A DNA stretch of 64,000 nucleotides from Lonicera japonica (GCA_021464415.1 CM038467.1:36425226-36489225), one strand, 5' to 3'. Shown: positions 46,452 through 57,653, numbered from the stretch's first letter. The notes: generated from the sequence alone by a model not told the origin. Numbers and translations: made by a program.

Positions 46452-46763
46452 ATTGTCGCACGACATATCACATTGTCGCGCAACAATCCCTGATATGTCG
46501 CGCGACAATCGTGCCTTTGTCGCGCGATAAACCTCTCTACATCCGACCAACCACTTTCTGACACATCACAGTGTCAGAACCATCACTTCAGCCATTTGTC
46601 GCGCGACAATCACTCCTTTGTCGCGCGATAAACCCCTCTGCATCCGACCAACCACTTTCTGACACATCACAGTGTCAGAACCCATCACTTCAGCCGTTTG
46701 TCGCACGACAAACAGATATGTCGCGCGACAAACAGGTACAATGAAATGGATTGTTGCGCAACA
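46452..46763. promoter_or_regulatory. Array of nine TGTCGCGCGACA-type palindromes upstream of the LTR TATA box
   Basis: Copies start at 46454, 46474, 46497, 46519, 46597, 46619, 46699, 46719 and 46752. Three are perfect TGTCGCGCGACA; the others mostly differ at CpG positions (for example TGTCGCACGACA, TGTTGCGCAACA). The array sits about 15-330 bases upstream of the TATA box and has matching arrays at both antisense genes. A protein-binding promoter element is inferred. Confidence 0.75.
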
Positions 46764-46777
46764 ATCTCTCCCGAGCA

Positions 46778-46787
46778 CTATAAATAG
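46778..46787 (+). promoter_or_regulatory. LTR TATA box
   Basis: CTATAAATAG in context GAGCACTATAAATAGGCC, just downstream of the last palindrome. It is repeated at about 62952-62961 in the 3' LTR. Transcription would start roughly 25-35 bases downstream. Confidence 0.8.
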
Positions 46788-48034
46788 GCCAACACCCCTA
46801 AGGGTTTAGGGGGAGGAGTTTTGACAACGGTTTGACAGCAGTTCTGGAGCAGTTCTGCAGGGGAGTTCTGGAGAGCAATTGGAATCTGAGAATTTGGAGC
46901 TTTATATCTGATTTTATTATCAAGCATTTTTCTACTATCGTCTTATTTCTGAAGAATTATCGAATCTATTCTCGACACTCGACGTGTCCCGTCTCTGGAA
47001 TCGATTTCTCAGAAATATCTGAAGAAAGAGAAGATTATTATCGCCGGAGATCTCTCTGCCGTATTATATTTTCTTTCTTATTATTATTCTCGTCGGGAAG
47101 GTAAAGAAAGCCCCTTATAGTATTTAAAATTAGATATCTGTGTACTTGTTTTACTTCTGTTGTTCTGTCCACGTTTTATTTGAATATACTTATTGTCAAG
47201 TTACAAATAGTCTACCGTTTTCAAAACAAAAGACCCTGATAAAACCATTTTCAAAACCAGAAGAGTAAGTACATTATCGTCCGGATAAATCCTGTTTTCA
47301 AACCCCGGACTGATAAGACTTATCCAGGAATTAAAATCAACATATCCTGTCTTTTTCATAGACTGTGACGTGTCTGATAAAAACTCCCCTCAAAGAGTTC
47401 AAATTCCATATTGAATTAGTCCCGACATAAAGATCCGAACTTTTCCAAAATAATCACAACTCGAGAGAACCGTCATTATCTGGGGAAATAATACGGAATA
47501 CTCTTTCAAAATAAAAAGGTTTTTTTCATTTGTCATTTACATCTTTCAAATATAAAAACATCGGATCTCGGAACACAAAGGTTTTTATCCCTTTTTCCGT
47601 TTTCCCAAATTAGGGTTTTTTATTTGGAAAGTAGTAGACTGTCGGTAAAAGCATCTAAGTTTTTCAACATAGAATAAACATATAAAAGACCACTAGAGAC
47701 CGAAAGGGCGGAATGGGTGCTTAACACCTTCCTAAACCGTAATATAGTTTTCGAACCCTATAGAATCCCGGTTTCGCAGACAAACGTGTAAAGAAAGGCT
47801 TGTCTATAGCCCTTCCTCTTACACAACCCTTTTATCTGTTTTCTCGTAAAACGTATTGGCGACTCTAAACGAACCCTCTTGTATCTAGAAATAGAAACAC
47901 AGGGACACTTGATATGAATCAACAAACAAAAACAAACTCTTAGCAAATGGGACGACGGAACCAGTTTCCGACGTCTCAGACGCCCATGCCAAACGGGGAC
48001 GAGACCCGGGGGTCGCATTTGCGGATTCTCACAG

Positions 48035-48052
48035 TGGCGACTCTGCTGGGGA
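48035..48052 (+). other. Primer-binding site, tRNA-Arg type (Tat element)
   Basis: TGGCGACTCTGCTGGGGA begins two bases after the LTR end. This is the sequence type reported for Ogre/Tat elements, with a tRNA-Arg primer. Confidence 0.8.
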
Positions 48053-48792
48053 CTGTTAGAAAACTAGACTCTTATATGTGGGATTTTTGTTTATCTGTTG
48101 AATACTTGCTTTTACCGCTTTCCCTACTTGTGTAATTTGTTTTGAGAAGAAACCTTTTTTTTTCTAAAAATGGGAGTTTTTCAAAAATACGTAATAAAGA
48201 TAATGATATTTGTGAAGCAAACCTTTCGAACTTTACATGCACTATCACAAATCATGCATTGGTTCTACGAGTGTGAAATTACCCCAAACCCTCAGAAGTA
48301 TTATAAGTGAGTAGGGAGTTGGCTTGCTTGGGCCAACATAAACCGAAAGCATTTACTTCCACTCTCCTTGGCCAAGTACGCCCCCGAGGTATATCGAGTG
48401 ACGAGAACACTCACATACCCGGGAAGTATATCAAAAGGCTCTTGCACATACCCGCCCTTGGGGTATATCGCAAGGTCTTGCCAAATAGGAGGGAGCCTAA
48501 AGCCTTAACCGTTCGTACACCTGCGCTGCATATAAGATTGAGTCGGTTAAAAAACTTGTCAAACAGTCGTAGGGGATGTACCACCTTACAGCTTACTTTA
48601 TGACACCCTTTTAAAATTTGAGCCTTTCTCTCGGCAATTTTTAATGATTCTTTTAGCAAAAATCGAGTCGCATCGTAGTCTTCCTTCATCTTCGCCACAT
48701 GGTTTCGTCTACAGCCATAAAGCGACGTCACTCTGGAAGGTTGGGCCGGTCGAGATCATACCGGAAGACTAGTGAGACCAAGCACACCCGAA
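48053..48792 (+). other. Untranslated leader of the Tat element
   Basis: 740 bases between primer site and gag. It includes three degenerate copies of a GGTATATCG-like block with CCCGAGG/CCCGGGA (about 48380-48475). Open frames on both strands here lack recognisable domains. Confidence 0.6.
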
Positions 48793-50544
48793 ATGGCCGA
48801 TAGACGTGAGAATCAAGAGACAGATCAGATCCTAGCCGAGGCGTCTGCAGTTCAACCAACTTTAGCCGAGATGCACCATTTGCTGAAGACCGTCAGCATG
48901 AATTTAGCAAGCCTCACAAGCGAGCAACAGAACACCCGGATTCGAGTAGAAGAGTTATCAGCCGAACGAACTGCACCACAAGGGTTTGAGCGGCTACCAC
49001 CGAATCGAGATCAGAATCAAGGGCAGTCTTCCCAAGTACTCCCCCCAGTCCAAGGAACCAATCCACCCCAAACGGGCCTTATCGTAGCTAGTCCCGTTCA
49101 AACTGACCCCAACAATCAGAACCAATGGGCCCCGGATTCAGGCCCCACATACCAACAGCAAAAGCCACCTATAGTTTGGCCCCAACCCCAAGTACAACCC
49201 GGCTTTGACCCCCAATACCAACCATGGCCACAAGTTCCCGCAAGACCTATTCCACCACCGGCCCCAGTAGCCCTCCCTAATGAGTACCCAGACATCAACC
49301 GACTCCGGGCAGTGTATGCAGAATCGGTAATAGCACGGGAACAGTCCGACGAGGTGTCAAAAGAAAGTGAGGAAATGAAGAAGCTGAAAGAGCAGATGAG
49401 GGTCCTGCAGAAGGGGGTGTCTCTAATAAAGGGAGCAGATGAGATCACAGATATGAACGCCTTCTCCCTATACCCAGAAGCAAGATTACCACAGGGATTC
49501 AAACTCCCTTCCATCACCAAGTTCACTGGAATCACGCCCCCTAAAACCCATCTACAGTCCTACATCAGATCCATGCAAGTATCCGGTTGTGGAGAGCCGG
49601 AATTAGCACAGGCCTTTCACATGACTCTCACGGGGGCCGCCTTGAGATGGTTTTTTGGTTTGGAAAGGCATCACACGCAGACTTGGGGAGATATCGTCAA
49701 GGAATTTATGGCTAAATACGGGTCCAACGAAGATTTGGAAATTACCCGTAAACACCTGGAAATGGCTAAGCAGGGCGAGAAAGAGAGCTTCAGCGACTTT
49801 CTCACCCGCTGGAGAGAGATGGCCTCCCAAATGTCCAAACGACCTGATGAAGAAGAGCAGTTGGAAATCATATAGAAGAATTTCACTCCAGCTGTAATGA
49901 ATTGCATGGGAAAGCATGTATTCCCATACTTCAGAGCCCTGTTGAGTATGGGGTCACAAGTAGATGAAGAATTGGCCAAGAAGGTAGAGGCCAATACCAG
50001 GAAAGCTTCATATGCCGGGAAGAAGACAGTCACTCCAGCCGTAAACCAACTAAGCTCATACCCCTATCAACAAAACCCATTTCGGTAGTCGCAACAAACA
50101 CCTCCGATGAGTTGGCCCTCACAAGGAGACTCTTCGAACACCGAGGTTAAGAAGAGGAGGGACTTCTACACCCTTCCCACTACCTTGGTCAAAAGTCTGG
50201 AAATGCTCCAAAATGCCGGACTAATCACTCCACTCAACTCGCGCCCCCCACCAAACCCCATTCCCAGCACCTGGAGAATGAATGAGAATTGTGCGTACCA
50301 TCAGGCTGCAGGCCATGACACAGAGCGTTGTTGGGCCCTTCGCCATCGTATTCAAGACTTGATTGAAGCCGGAACCATCCCCGCACCCGGCGGGCCCAAT
50401 GTTACCAACAATTCCCTTCCTAACCACGCTCCACCAGTGGGGATTAATGCCTTGACCACTGATGAAGAAGGCTTTGATCCCGTGGGACTCATTCGAGATG
50501 ACCCAGCCTACAGGGCACCCGTTGTACTGCCAACAAAGGCTTAA
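48793..50544 (+). pseudogene. gag: gag of the Tat element, with nonsense codons
   Basis: Gag forms the particle around genomic RNA. MADRRENQE at 48793 is the likelier start; an in-frame ATG lies at 48772. An N-terminal helical region and a Pro/Gln-rich stretch lead to a coiled coil (SKESEEMKKLKEQMRVLQKG). The capsid-like domain follows (LPQGFKLPSITKFTG, then HLQSYIRSMQ, AFHMTLTGAALRWF, ESFSDFLTRWREMA). TAG at 49873-49875 and 50086-50088 interrupt it. The frame resumes with a knuckle-like CAYHQAAGHDTERCWALRH and ends at TAA 50542-50544. Gag and pol lie in one frame. Confidence 0.85.
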
Positions 50545-52440
50545 GTTGCCCCAGGCCTCAATCCAATAATTGATCAATGGATGGCCAAAATGAACTTCCT
50601 ACCCGGGCAGGGTTTAGGAAAGGCAAATCAGGGGATCTCACAGCCACTTACAATCAAAACCAATCTCGGAAAATCTGGGATAGGATGGACCCAAGATAAG
50701 AAGAAACAGCCATGGAAATCCCAAGCCCCCCAGGGAGACAATCTGTATGACAGAAACCTCCCCTGGGACTTTTAGTTGGTCGACAGAGCCGGAGTCATCA
50801 GAAACTTCAGAAGGATCAGACCCCGCATCCCTTTGGATCCAACAAATCACCCGTTCAGGAAGGGTATACCAGCCACCACGACGAATGCCGATAAATCACC
50901 ACCTCCTAAGGAAACAGGAGAAGATCGAGTACTTGAGTAGTTGAAGAAAACCCTGGCACACATTACCATTTGGGGCCTCTTGGTTGCCTCTAAACCCCAC
51001 AGGACCGCCTTCATCAAGCTTCTGGACGAGGCCGTCATATCACCAGATTCCACACCAGAACAACTGCCAAACATGATCGGGTCCCTTACAGTCCAAAAAA
51101 GTCTGTCATTTTCAGATGATGACTTGTCTCCATTGGGGAGTAAACACAGCCTGGCCCTCCATGTCACCGTCCGGACCCGAGGGAAAATCCTGCCGCAAGT
51201 CCTCATCGACAATGGATCAACCATAAACGTCTGCCCCCTGAAGACCGCCAAATGTCTAGGTATCTTGGATTAAGAGCTCTCCCCGTCAGCTATGACTGTC
51301 AGGGCCTATGACAATACCAGAAGGGCCGTTCTGGGTTCCCTGAAGCTCGATCTCATGGTCGGTCCCGGAAGCTTTCCGGCCGACTTTCAAATCATAGACA
51401 TTCCCTCCAGTTTTAACCTCATGTTGGGAAGAGCATGGCTACACGACATAGGAGCACTCTCCTCCTCCTTACACCAAAAAATTAAGATACCGTTCGAGGG
51501 AAATATAATCACCATCCAAGGAGATCCTGAGAGGACCTTGGCGGATCTGGAGTTACCTGTATTAGGCATCGGGAGCCAGAGCATACAATTGGGAGGCTTT
51601 TCTTATGAGCCTCAAGTACAAACTCTCACCACCCAGAGAATCGAGTATCTACCCCTTGACAACATCCCCGGTCTCAGCACCAAGATCACGAATATGCTGA
51701 GAATGATGAAATATTTACCTGGAGCCAGTCTGGGAATGGGGCAGCCAGGGTTACTCCAAGCCTTGGAACCGGTAACGAGGTACGAAAGAGAAGGCTTGGG
51801 GTACCAGCACACTGAAGAAGACGACCGAGAGAAAAGGGGTCGAGGGCATCAGTATCCAAGTTTTAGCTCTTTGAATGGCTTTTTCGTCAAAGAAGGAGAG
51901 GACTTCCCCTTTTGTGGCTTTCAGGAGCCATGGAGAAACAGCGACGGAGAGAATCTTCCAGGATGGGAAATCTTCTATGAAGAGGACCTTTATATCAAGG
52001 AAAACGTCACACACAGCTTCTCTACCAAGTTAACAATCGGGCCGAGGGAAGAGAATGAAGACGACAAAGATGAAGAGGAAGAAATGATCGGAGGTCTCTT
52101 TGACATCATGGCTCTAGGGGATGAGGAAACGAGATACGACCCTGTACACTTGATACGCACTGATCCAGATTACAAAGGGGGAAAGAGAGAAATGGTAAGG
52201 GTGAGAGATAAGAGCGATGGTAGGGCTAAGGAGAAGTCACTCCTAGATTTACTTTTTAAACTTGTACCTGTAAGCACTATTATTAATGAAGAAGAATATG
52301 TTTTGCGTTACCCTGTTGATTTTAATTCTGTAATTGCTTATATGGAGTTAGAGAAACTAAATGAACACCCCGAACAGGAGGAGCAGCGTATACAGAGCGA
52401 GGAAGGGGACACTCTTATGATTAACCTCGGGACAGAAGAA
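50545..52440 (+). pseudogene. pol: G-patch-like and aspartic protease region of the Tat element
   Basis: This part links gag to RT. A glycine-rich G-patch-like motif (MNFLPGQGLGKANQGI, from about 50590) and a second one (MKYLPGASLGMGQPGLLQAL, about 51707) bracket the protease. The protease shows VLIDNGSTINVCPL (catalytic Asp in DNGS rather than DTGS) and the later FNLMLGRAWLH. Nonsense codons fall at 50773, 50938 and 51271 (the last inside protease). Behind the protease lies an acidic, Glu-rich linker of several hundred residues with no known domain. Codons remain in gag's frame. Confidence 0.8.
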
Positions 52441-53815
52441 GAAAGAAAAGAGGTCCGTATTGGGGCAAGTCTAAGTGAAACAGAAAGAGAAGAATTCGCA
52501 CAAACTCTAAATGAGTACGTGGATATCTTCGCCTGGTCCTATGCAGATATGCCAGGTTTGAACAGCCAGATAGTCATGCACGAGATACACACAAAACCGG
52601 AATTTAGGCCCGTCAAACAGAAGTTGAGAAAACTTACGCCAGAATGGTCCCTGAAACTAAAAGAAGAAGTGATGAAACAACTGAGTGTGGGGTTCTTGCG
52701 GGTGATCGAGTACCCTTCATGGTTAGCCAACATCGTGCCTATTCCAAAGGTAAATGGGAAGGTCCGCATGTGTGTGGATTACCGGGATCTTAACAAAGCC
52801 TGTCCGAAAGACGATTTCCCATTACCCAATATTGATTTGATAGTGGATAATACCGCCAACCATGCCTTAAAGTCATTTGTAGATGGTTTCACCGGGTATA
52901 ATCAGATCAAGATGCACCCAGATCACCAGGAGAAAACAGCATTCATCACACCGTGGGGAACATACTGCTACACCGTTATTCCATTTGGGCTGAAGAATGC
53001 CGGGGGCAATATATCAGAGGGCAGCTACAGCTATCTTCCACGATATGATTCACAAAGAAGTAGAGGTGTATGTGGACGACATGATAATCAAGTCAAAGGA
53101 GAGGGAAGGCCATGTATCAGCTTTGCGAGCTTTCTTTGACCGCCTCCGCCGGTATCAGATGAGACTCAATCTGCAGAAATATGTGTTCGGGGTAACCAAA
53201 GGAAAACTCCTGGGATATATCGTCAGTAAGAAGGGAATCGAGGTGGACCCTGCCAAAGTTCAAGTTATCCGAGACATGCCCAAGCCTCGTACCGAGAAAA
53301 AAATCCGGGGATTTTTTGGAAATCTGCAGTACATCAGCAGGTTTATCTTTCAGCTCACTCAAACTTGCGAACCCATCTTCAAACTCCTGAGAAAGTCTTC
53401 ACCAGGAGAATGGGACGATCAATGCCAAGAGGCTTTTGACAAAATCAAGGATTACCTCTCCAAGCCCCCAGTGTTAGCCCCGCCACAGACCGGACTGCCA
53501 CTAATTCTATACCTAACCGTCATTGATTCGGCTACAGGGGCCATGCTGGCCCAACACCTGACCGATACACGGAAAGAGCAAGCCATCTACTACGTCAGTA
53601 AGAAGTTATCCCCGTTTGAGGTAAACTACACGCAGTTGGAGAAATCATGCACCGCTCTCGTCTAGGTAACACAGAAATTACGGCATTACATGCTGGCTTT
53701 CCTAGTCATACTGGCATCACGGATTGATCTATTGAAATATCTCTTCGAGAAACCGGCTCTCTCAAACCACATGGAAAAATGGCTATTCCTACTCTCCGAA
53801 TTCGACATCATCTAA
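52441..53815 (+). pseudogene. pol: Reverse transcriptase and first RNase H of the Tat element
   Basis: RT begins after SETEREEFAQTLNEYVDIFA with the MCVDYRDLNKACPKDDFPLP, GYNQIKMHPDHQEKTAF and VIPFGLKNAG blocks. A frameshift near 53000 moves reading to the next frame. There the active site YVDD (53069-53080) and GYIVSKKGIEVDPAK follow. RNase H (YLTVIDSATGAMLAQ, AIYYVSKKL) is interrupted by TAG at 53663-53665 and TAA at 53813-53815. Order and spacing match Tat-lineage pol. Confidence 0.87.
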
Positions 53816-54430
53816 ATGACCCAGAAGGCAGTCAAAGGCAAGATCATAGCTTATTACCTGGTCCATAATCCGATATTGGGGGATATGCTAGAGGAAGCTG
53901 AATTCCCGGACGAAACCATCATGAATGTCGAGATCGATGAAGATTGGAAATTGTACTTTGACAGGGCCACCAACCGAAACGGAAACGGGATAGGCATCCT
54001 GTTAGTCTCTCCAGACCAAACTCACTCCCCGGTATCATATCGTCTAGACTTCTGCTGCACCAACAACATGGCCGAGTATGAAGCCTGTATAATCGGACTA
54101 GAGATCGCACTCCAAAGGGGTATAAAGAGAATACAAGTATACGGAGATTCGACATTAGTGGTTCACCAAGTTTTGAAGGAATGGAAGATTAGAGATGAGA
54201 AGTTAGTCCCTTACCTTGCTCGGTTAGAAGATGTAGAAGGAAAATTTGAACATTCGGAGTTTTACTATGTCCCCAGGTCACAAAATAGTTTTGCTGACGC
54301 CCTAGCAACTCTGGCATCCATGATCGATATCCCGGAGGGGATGGAAGAAATTACTCTTACAGTACAAAAAAGATCTGGACCTGCACACTGCATGGCCCTT
54401 GAGGTAGAGAATGAAGAGAATGGGGACTCA
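53816..54430 (+). pseudogene. pol: Second, archaeal-type RNase H of the Tat element
   Basis: A second RNase H between the first RNase H and integrase is the defining trait of Tat elements. Visible motifs are LYFDRATNRNGNGIG (the usual Gly after the first Asp is Arg), NNMAEYEACIIGLEIAL (Glu), VYGDSTLVVHQV (Asp) and RSQNSFADALATLAS (final Asp). All acidic catalytic positions are present. It lies in the post-frameshift pol frame. Confidence 0.85.
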
Positions 54431-55680
54431 ACCACTTGGTTTTATGACATCTGGAACCTGCTGAGAAATCATCGGTATCCCGAACAAACAGATAAGAGAA
54501 CGCGGGTCACGCTCAGGAGGTTAGCATCAAGGTTCATTTTTTGTGCCGGAAAGCTGTATAAAAGAAATTACGACGGTACTCATCTCCAATGTCTCACCGA
54601 GGAAGAATCTGTCAAAGTAATGGATCAAATGCATGGGGGTGATTGTGGACCTCATATGAGCGGTCATACCCTTGCCCGCAAGATCATCAGACAAGGTTAT
54701 TACTGGTCTACCCTGCAGAACGACTGTGTTGGTCACGTACGCCGTTGTCACAAGTGCCAAATCTATGTCAAATCTCAGAAACTCCCTCCGAAAGAGTTGT
54801 ACAACATGACCGCTCCCTGGCCTTTCGCAACCTGGGGAATCGACATCATCGGAAGATCTCACCCAAAGCCAGCAACGGCCATGAATTCATATTGGTGGCC
54901 ATTGACTACTTCACCAAATAGGTAGAAGCCGAGTCTTTCCAAACCCTTGACGCCAGAAAAGTTGCCCGATTTATCCGACGGAACATCATCTGCCGGTATA
55001 GGGTCCTACACGAGATCATCTTAGACAACGGTACTCACTTCGAATGAGAGGCTAATTCTGCCATGGAGGAATATGGTATTACCCGACACAGATCATCGCC
55101 GTATAGACCGGAAACCAATGGGGCAGTTGAGGCCGCCAACAAGAATCTAAAGAATATCCTAAGCAAAATGACCGACACCTGTCGGGACTGGCCAGAGAAA
55201 CTACCTTATGCATTGTGGGGATACCGCACCACCGAGAGGGTTTCCACCGGGGCAACCCCGTTTTCTCTTACATATGGGATGGAAGCAGTCCTCCCTGTTG
55301 AGTTGGAGGTCCCTTCTCTCAGAGTAATGCTAGAGAATCAAGTCAATGAACTGGAGTGGGTCCAGGCACGTTATAACGAGCTGGCCTTGCTAGATGAGAA
55401 GAGATTGAAAGCCGCATACCACCATCAAGGATATCATAAGAGAATCGCTCGAGCATTTAACCAGAAAGTGAAGACTCGGGGTATCAATGAGAACGACATC
55501 GTGTTGAAAGAAATTCGAGAACCGGCCAGAGATCCAAGAGGGAAATTCAGGCAGAAATGGACAGGGCCATACATCGTCAGAGAGATTGACACTGGGGGAG
55601 CCGTCAAACTCACAGACTTAGACAGACAATTACTGCATTCACCAGTCAATATGGATCGTTTGAAGAAGTATTACCAATAG
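54431..55680 (+). pseudogene. pol: Integrase of the Tat element
   Basis: Integrase inserts cDNA into the genome. The zinc finger is HGGDCGPHMSGH...CHKCQ (about 54634-54765), followed by WGIDIIG (first Asp). A frameshift near 54858 and TAG at 54922-54924 follow, then ILDNGTHFE (second Asp), TGA at 55045-55047, and ETNGAVEAANKNLKNIL (Glu). The C-terminal module [21 protein letters not shown] ends at TAG 55678-55680. No chromodomain is present. A convergent antisense gene ends 272 bases downstream. Confidence 0.87.
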
Positions 55681-55951
55681 ATGTAACATGTATAGATAAG
55701 AACTACGTAAACCTGAGCCCCAACTCAAACTTTGTTCTTTGAAAAAATCAAAAGGAGAACGTAGGCGACCTGAGAAGTGACTTCAGGCCCGGTTTAAACA
55801 TTGTAAAGAAACTTATTTTCCACAAAACAGTCCTTCGTATATTATTAAAAGGTGGTTCAGAACACCGAAAGTTACAAAGGAAATACAGCATACAAAGAAG
55901 AAACTAATCCCTAGGGATTGGCCACACTGGGTCCTCGGTGGCCAAATCAAT
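55681..55951. other. Convergent 3' ends between pol and the first antisense gene
   Basis: Non-coding 270 bases shared by the end of sense gag-pol and the 3' untranslated region of the minus-strand gene. The minus strand shows AATAATATACG-like poly(A)-type sequence near 55840. Confidence 0.55.
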
Positions 55952-57160
55952 TCAAGCCTCATCCAGAATCTGGTACGCAAAGACAATGTTATTTTCTGAA
56001 GGCTCAGAATCCATGAATCGGAACCACTCCATTTGAAAGGGGTCATCAATCAGCCCTCCTTCTAGAGATTGCCAGCAAGAGCGGAAAATGTCAGCCCGGA
56101 GGGGCCTGGGAATACCGAAACGAGCATAGTTGAACTGCCGAGTCAGCCGAGCACGCCACATCCTCTCCACTGATAAAGAGACATGCTGGGTCACAAATTT
56201 GGACTCAGAGGAGAAGTTGTTCAAGCCAAGAGGAATATCCTGAGGAACATTGAACTGCCGAAGAAGACGTCTTGGGAGATAAAAAGAGGTGAACCAGAGC
56301 CCACGGAGCCGAACATAATTCTGTCCCCCGGTACTGAGCACCATCGCCCTCAGCTTCCACCAAGGGATATTCCACCGTATGGCACGAAAGTTCTCCGAAA
56401 ACCACACCGTCCAATCAGAGGAAGACATGGTCAAAGCACCAAAGAGAGGACGATGGAAGAAATGAGTCAGATTGTCGAGCCGAACCCCGTTGAGGCCCAC
56501 CAATCGGAAACGCTCCAACAACCACATGTATAGCAAGCGTGGACTTCCCTTGAAGAAGGGTGAAGCCCCCCTTTGAATATCATCCAGGCCATTTAAAGTC
56601 TCTGCAAGAACGATAGGCACTATGGACTCTCCATTTCTAGCATGATAGATCAAACTCAGAATAGTCGGATCAACACGGGGGGAACCCGTCACCAGTAACA
56701 TATCAGAGACAAGGCAGATCAAGGCCGTCGCAGTACGCCCCACACCGTAAGAGGCCCAATCTTCGTAATGATGAAAGAACCTCACCATTTTATGGAGGTC
56801 AAGGAGTCCGTCGGAAATAAAACCATCACAGGCCGCTTGGGGAATGGCTAACAGAGCAATCAGCATATCTCGAGGATCGATTTCTTCTATGGGAACTGCC
56901 ATCGGGAGACGAACGTCAGAACGTAACAGCCAGGAAAACTCCTCATAAGTCGGGCAGAGCTCGTCAAGACTAAAGCGGAAAAGATGATCCGCAGGGCTCC
57001 AAAAATGCAAAGCGCCCAGCAAAAAGGAAAAATCTACAGGGCGATGGCACCAGCCCGCTAGAGGACTGAATGCACCGAAGTTCAAGCCATTTTCAGAAGA
57101 TATCAAAGCATCTCGAGCTTCAACATAAGAAAAATCAGAGTTTTTGCGATAAGAAGACAT
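55952..57160 (-). CDS. Antisense accessory gene 1: plant mobile domain/DUF7745-like protein
   Basis: Intronless 402-codon frame with ATG at 57160-57158 and TGA at 55954-55952. An upstream in-frame extension to 57316 would translate the palindromes and TATA box and is rejected. Motifs near residues 48-75 (ALHFWSPADHLFRF, DELCPTYEEFSWLL) and near 320-350 (NIPWWKL, YVRLRGLWFTSFYLPRRLLRQF) fit the DUF7745/plant-mobile-domain group, often found in plant retroelements. Enzymatic activity is unknown. It lies antisense between integrase and the 3' LTR, uninterrupted although gag-pol is broken, and has its own TATA and palindromes. Known: antisense extra ORFs occur in Tat elements. Inferred: expression from its own promoter. 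Confidence 0.75.
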   Translation of the reverse strand: MSSYRKNSDFSYVEARDALISSENGLNFGAFSPLAGWCHRPVDFSFLLGALHFWSPADHLFRFSLDELCPTYEEFSWLLRSDVRLPMAVPIEEIDPRDMLIALLAIPQAACDGFISDGLLDLHKMVRFFHHYEDWASYGVGRTATALICLVSDMLLVTGSPRVDPTILSLIYHARNGESIVPIVLAETLNGLDDIQRGASPFFKGSPRLLYMWLLERFRLVGLNGVRLDNLTHFFHRPLFGALTMSSSDWTVWFSENFRAIRWNIPWWKLRAMVLSTGGQNYVRLRGLWFTSFYLPRRLLRQFNVPQDIPLGLNNFSSESKFVTQHVSLSVERMWRARLTRQFNYARFGIPRPLRADIFRSCWQSLEGGLIDDPFQMEWFRFMDSEPSENNIVFAYQILDEA

Positions 57161-57197
57161 TTTGTAGAGGTGTGGGGATGAAGGAAAGAAGATGGGT

Positions 57198-57309
57198 GTA
57201 TTTAAAGCAAAAAAAGAGGGTCCTGTGCCTGTTTGTCGCGCGACAAACCCATTTCCAGGGGGAAGTGTCGCGCGACAAACCCATACCCAGGAGGGATTGT
57301 CGCGCGACA
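57198..57309 (-). promoter_or_regulatory. Promoter of antisense gene 1: TATA box plus three palindromes
   Basis: Minus-strand TTTAAATACA (57207-57198) lies about 38-47 bases before the ATG. Upstream of it three perfect TGTCGCGCGACA copies start at 57234, 57266 and 57298, exactly 32 bases apart. Confidence 0.7.
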
Positions 57310-57653
57310 AACCCATTCAGGGCCACCCTATTTTTTGTTTTCTTCTCTTGTAAGAGTCATTCTTGCCAAAAGAATCATTTCTGGATGCATTCTTGTTCTC
57401 ACTTTGTTCTTTTGCAGGAAACATGAGTGTCATTACGCTACAAGGTATGGCTCCTAAAAATATTTTACTCATACATATATGTATATATATATATTCGTCT
57501 TACACAAACAGAGAATAAGGGTGTAAACGGACACAAGTAAAGATATTTCATAAATCCAATAAAAGAACGGTTTTCAAAATTAAATTTCTGTCTAAAAGCA
57601 TGTCTAAAAATAAATACATATCTATCTGAACTAACAAAAATGCAGAAAAGAAG
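57310..57653. other. Intergenic DNA between the two antisense genes
   Basis: Non-coding. It contains a TATATG/TATATA run (57473-57492) and probably holds the 3' untranslated region of antisense gene 2 and the upstream region of gene 1. Confidence 0.5.

Larger units (their letters stand above)
46312..48033 (+). mobile_element. 5' LTR of the Tat element
   Basis: TGTAGACACCCCGATC to CGGATTCTCACA, 1722 bases. It contains the palindrome array (46452-46763), the TATA box (46778-46787) and a long downstream R/U5 region. It carries a net 121 extra bases over the 3' LTR, from a 100-base and a 20-base tandem duplication inside the palindrome array. Confidence 0.92.

Noticed and set aside
49116..49535. 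139-residue minus frame inside Tat gag
   Set aside because: Opposite-strand shadow of the Pro/Gln-rich gag region, no family match.
57161..57316. N-terminal extension of antisense gene 1 (52 extra residues)
   Set aside because: It would translate the palindromes and the TATA box; the ATG at 57160 fits the promoter layout better.
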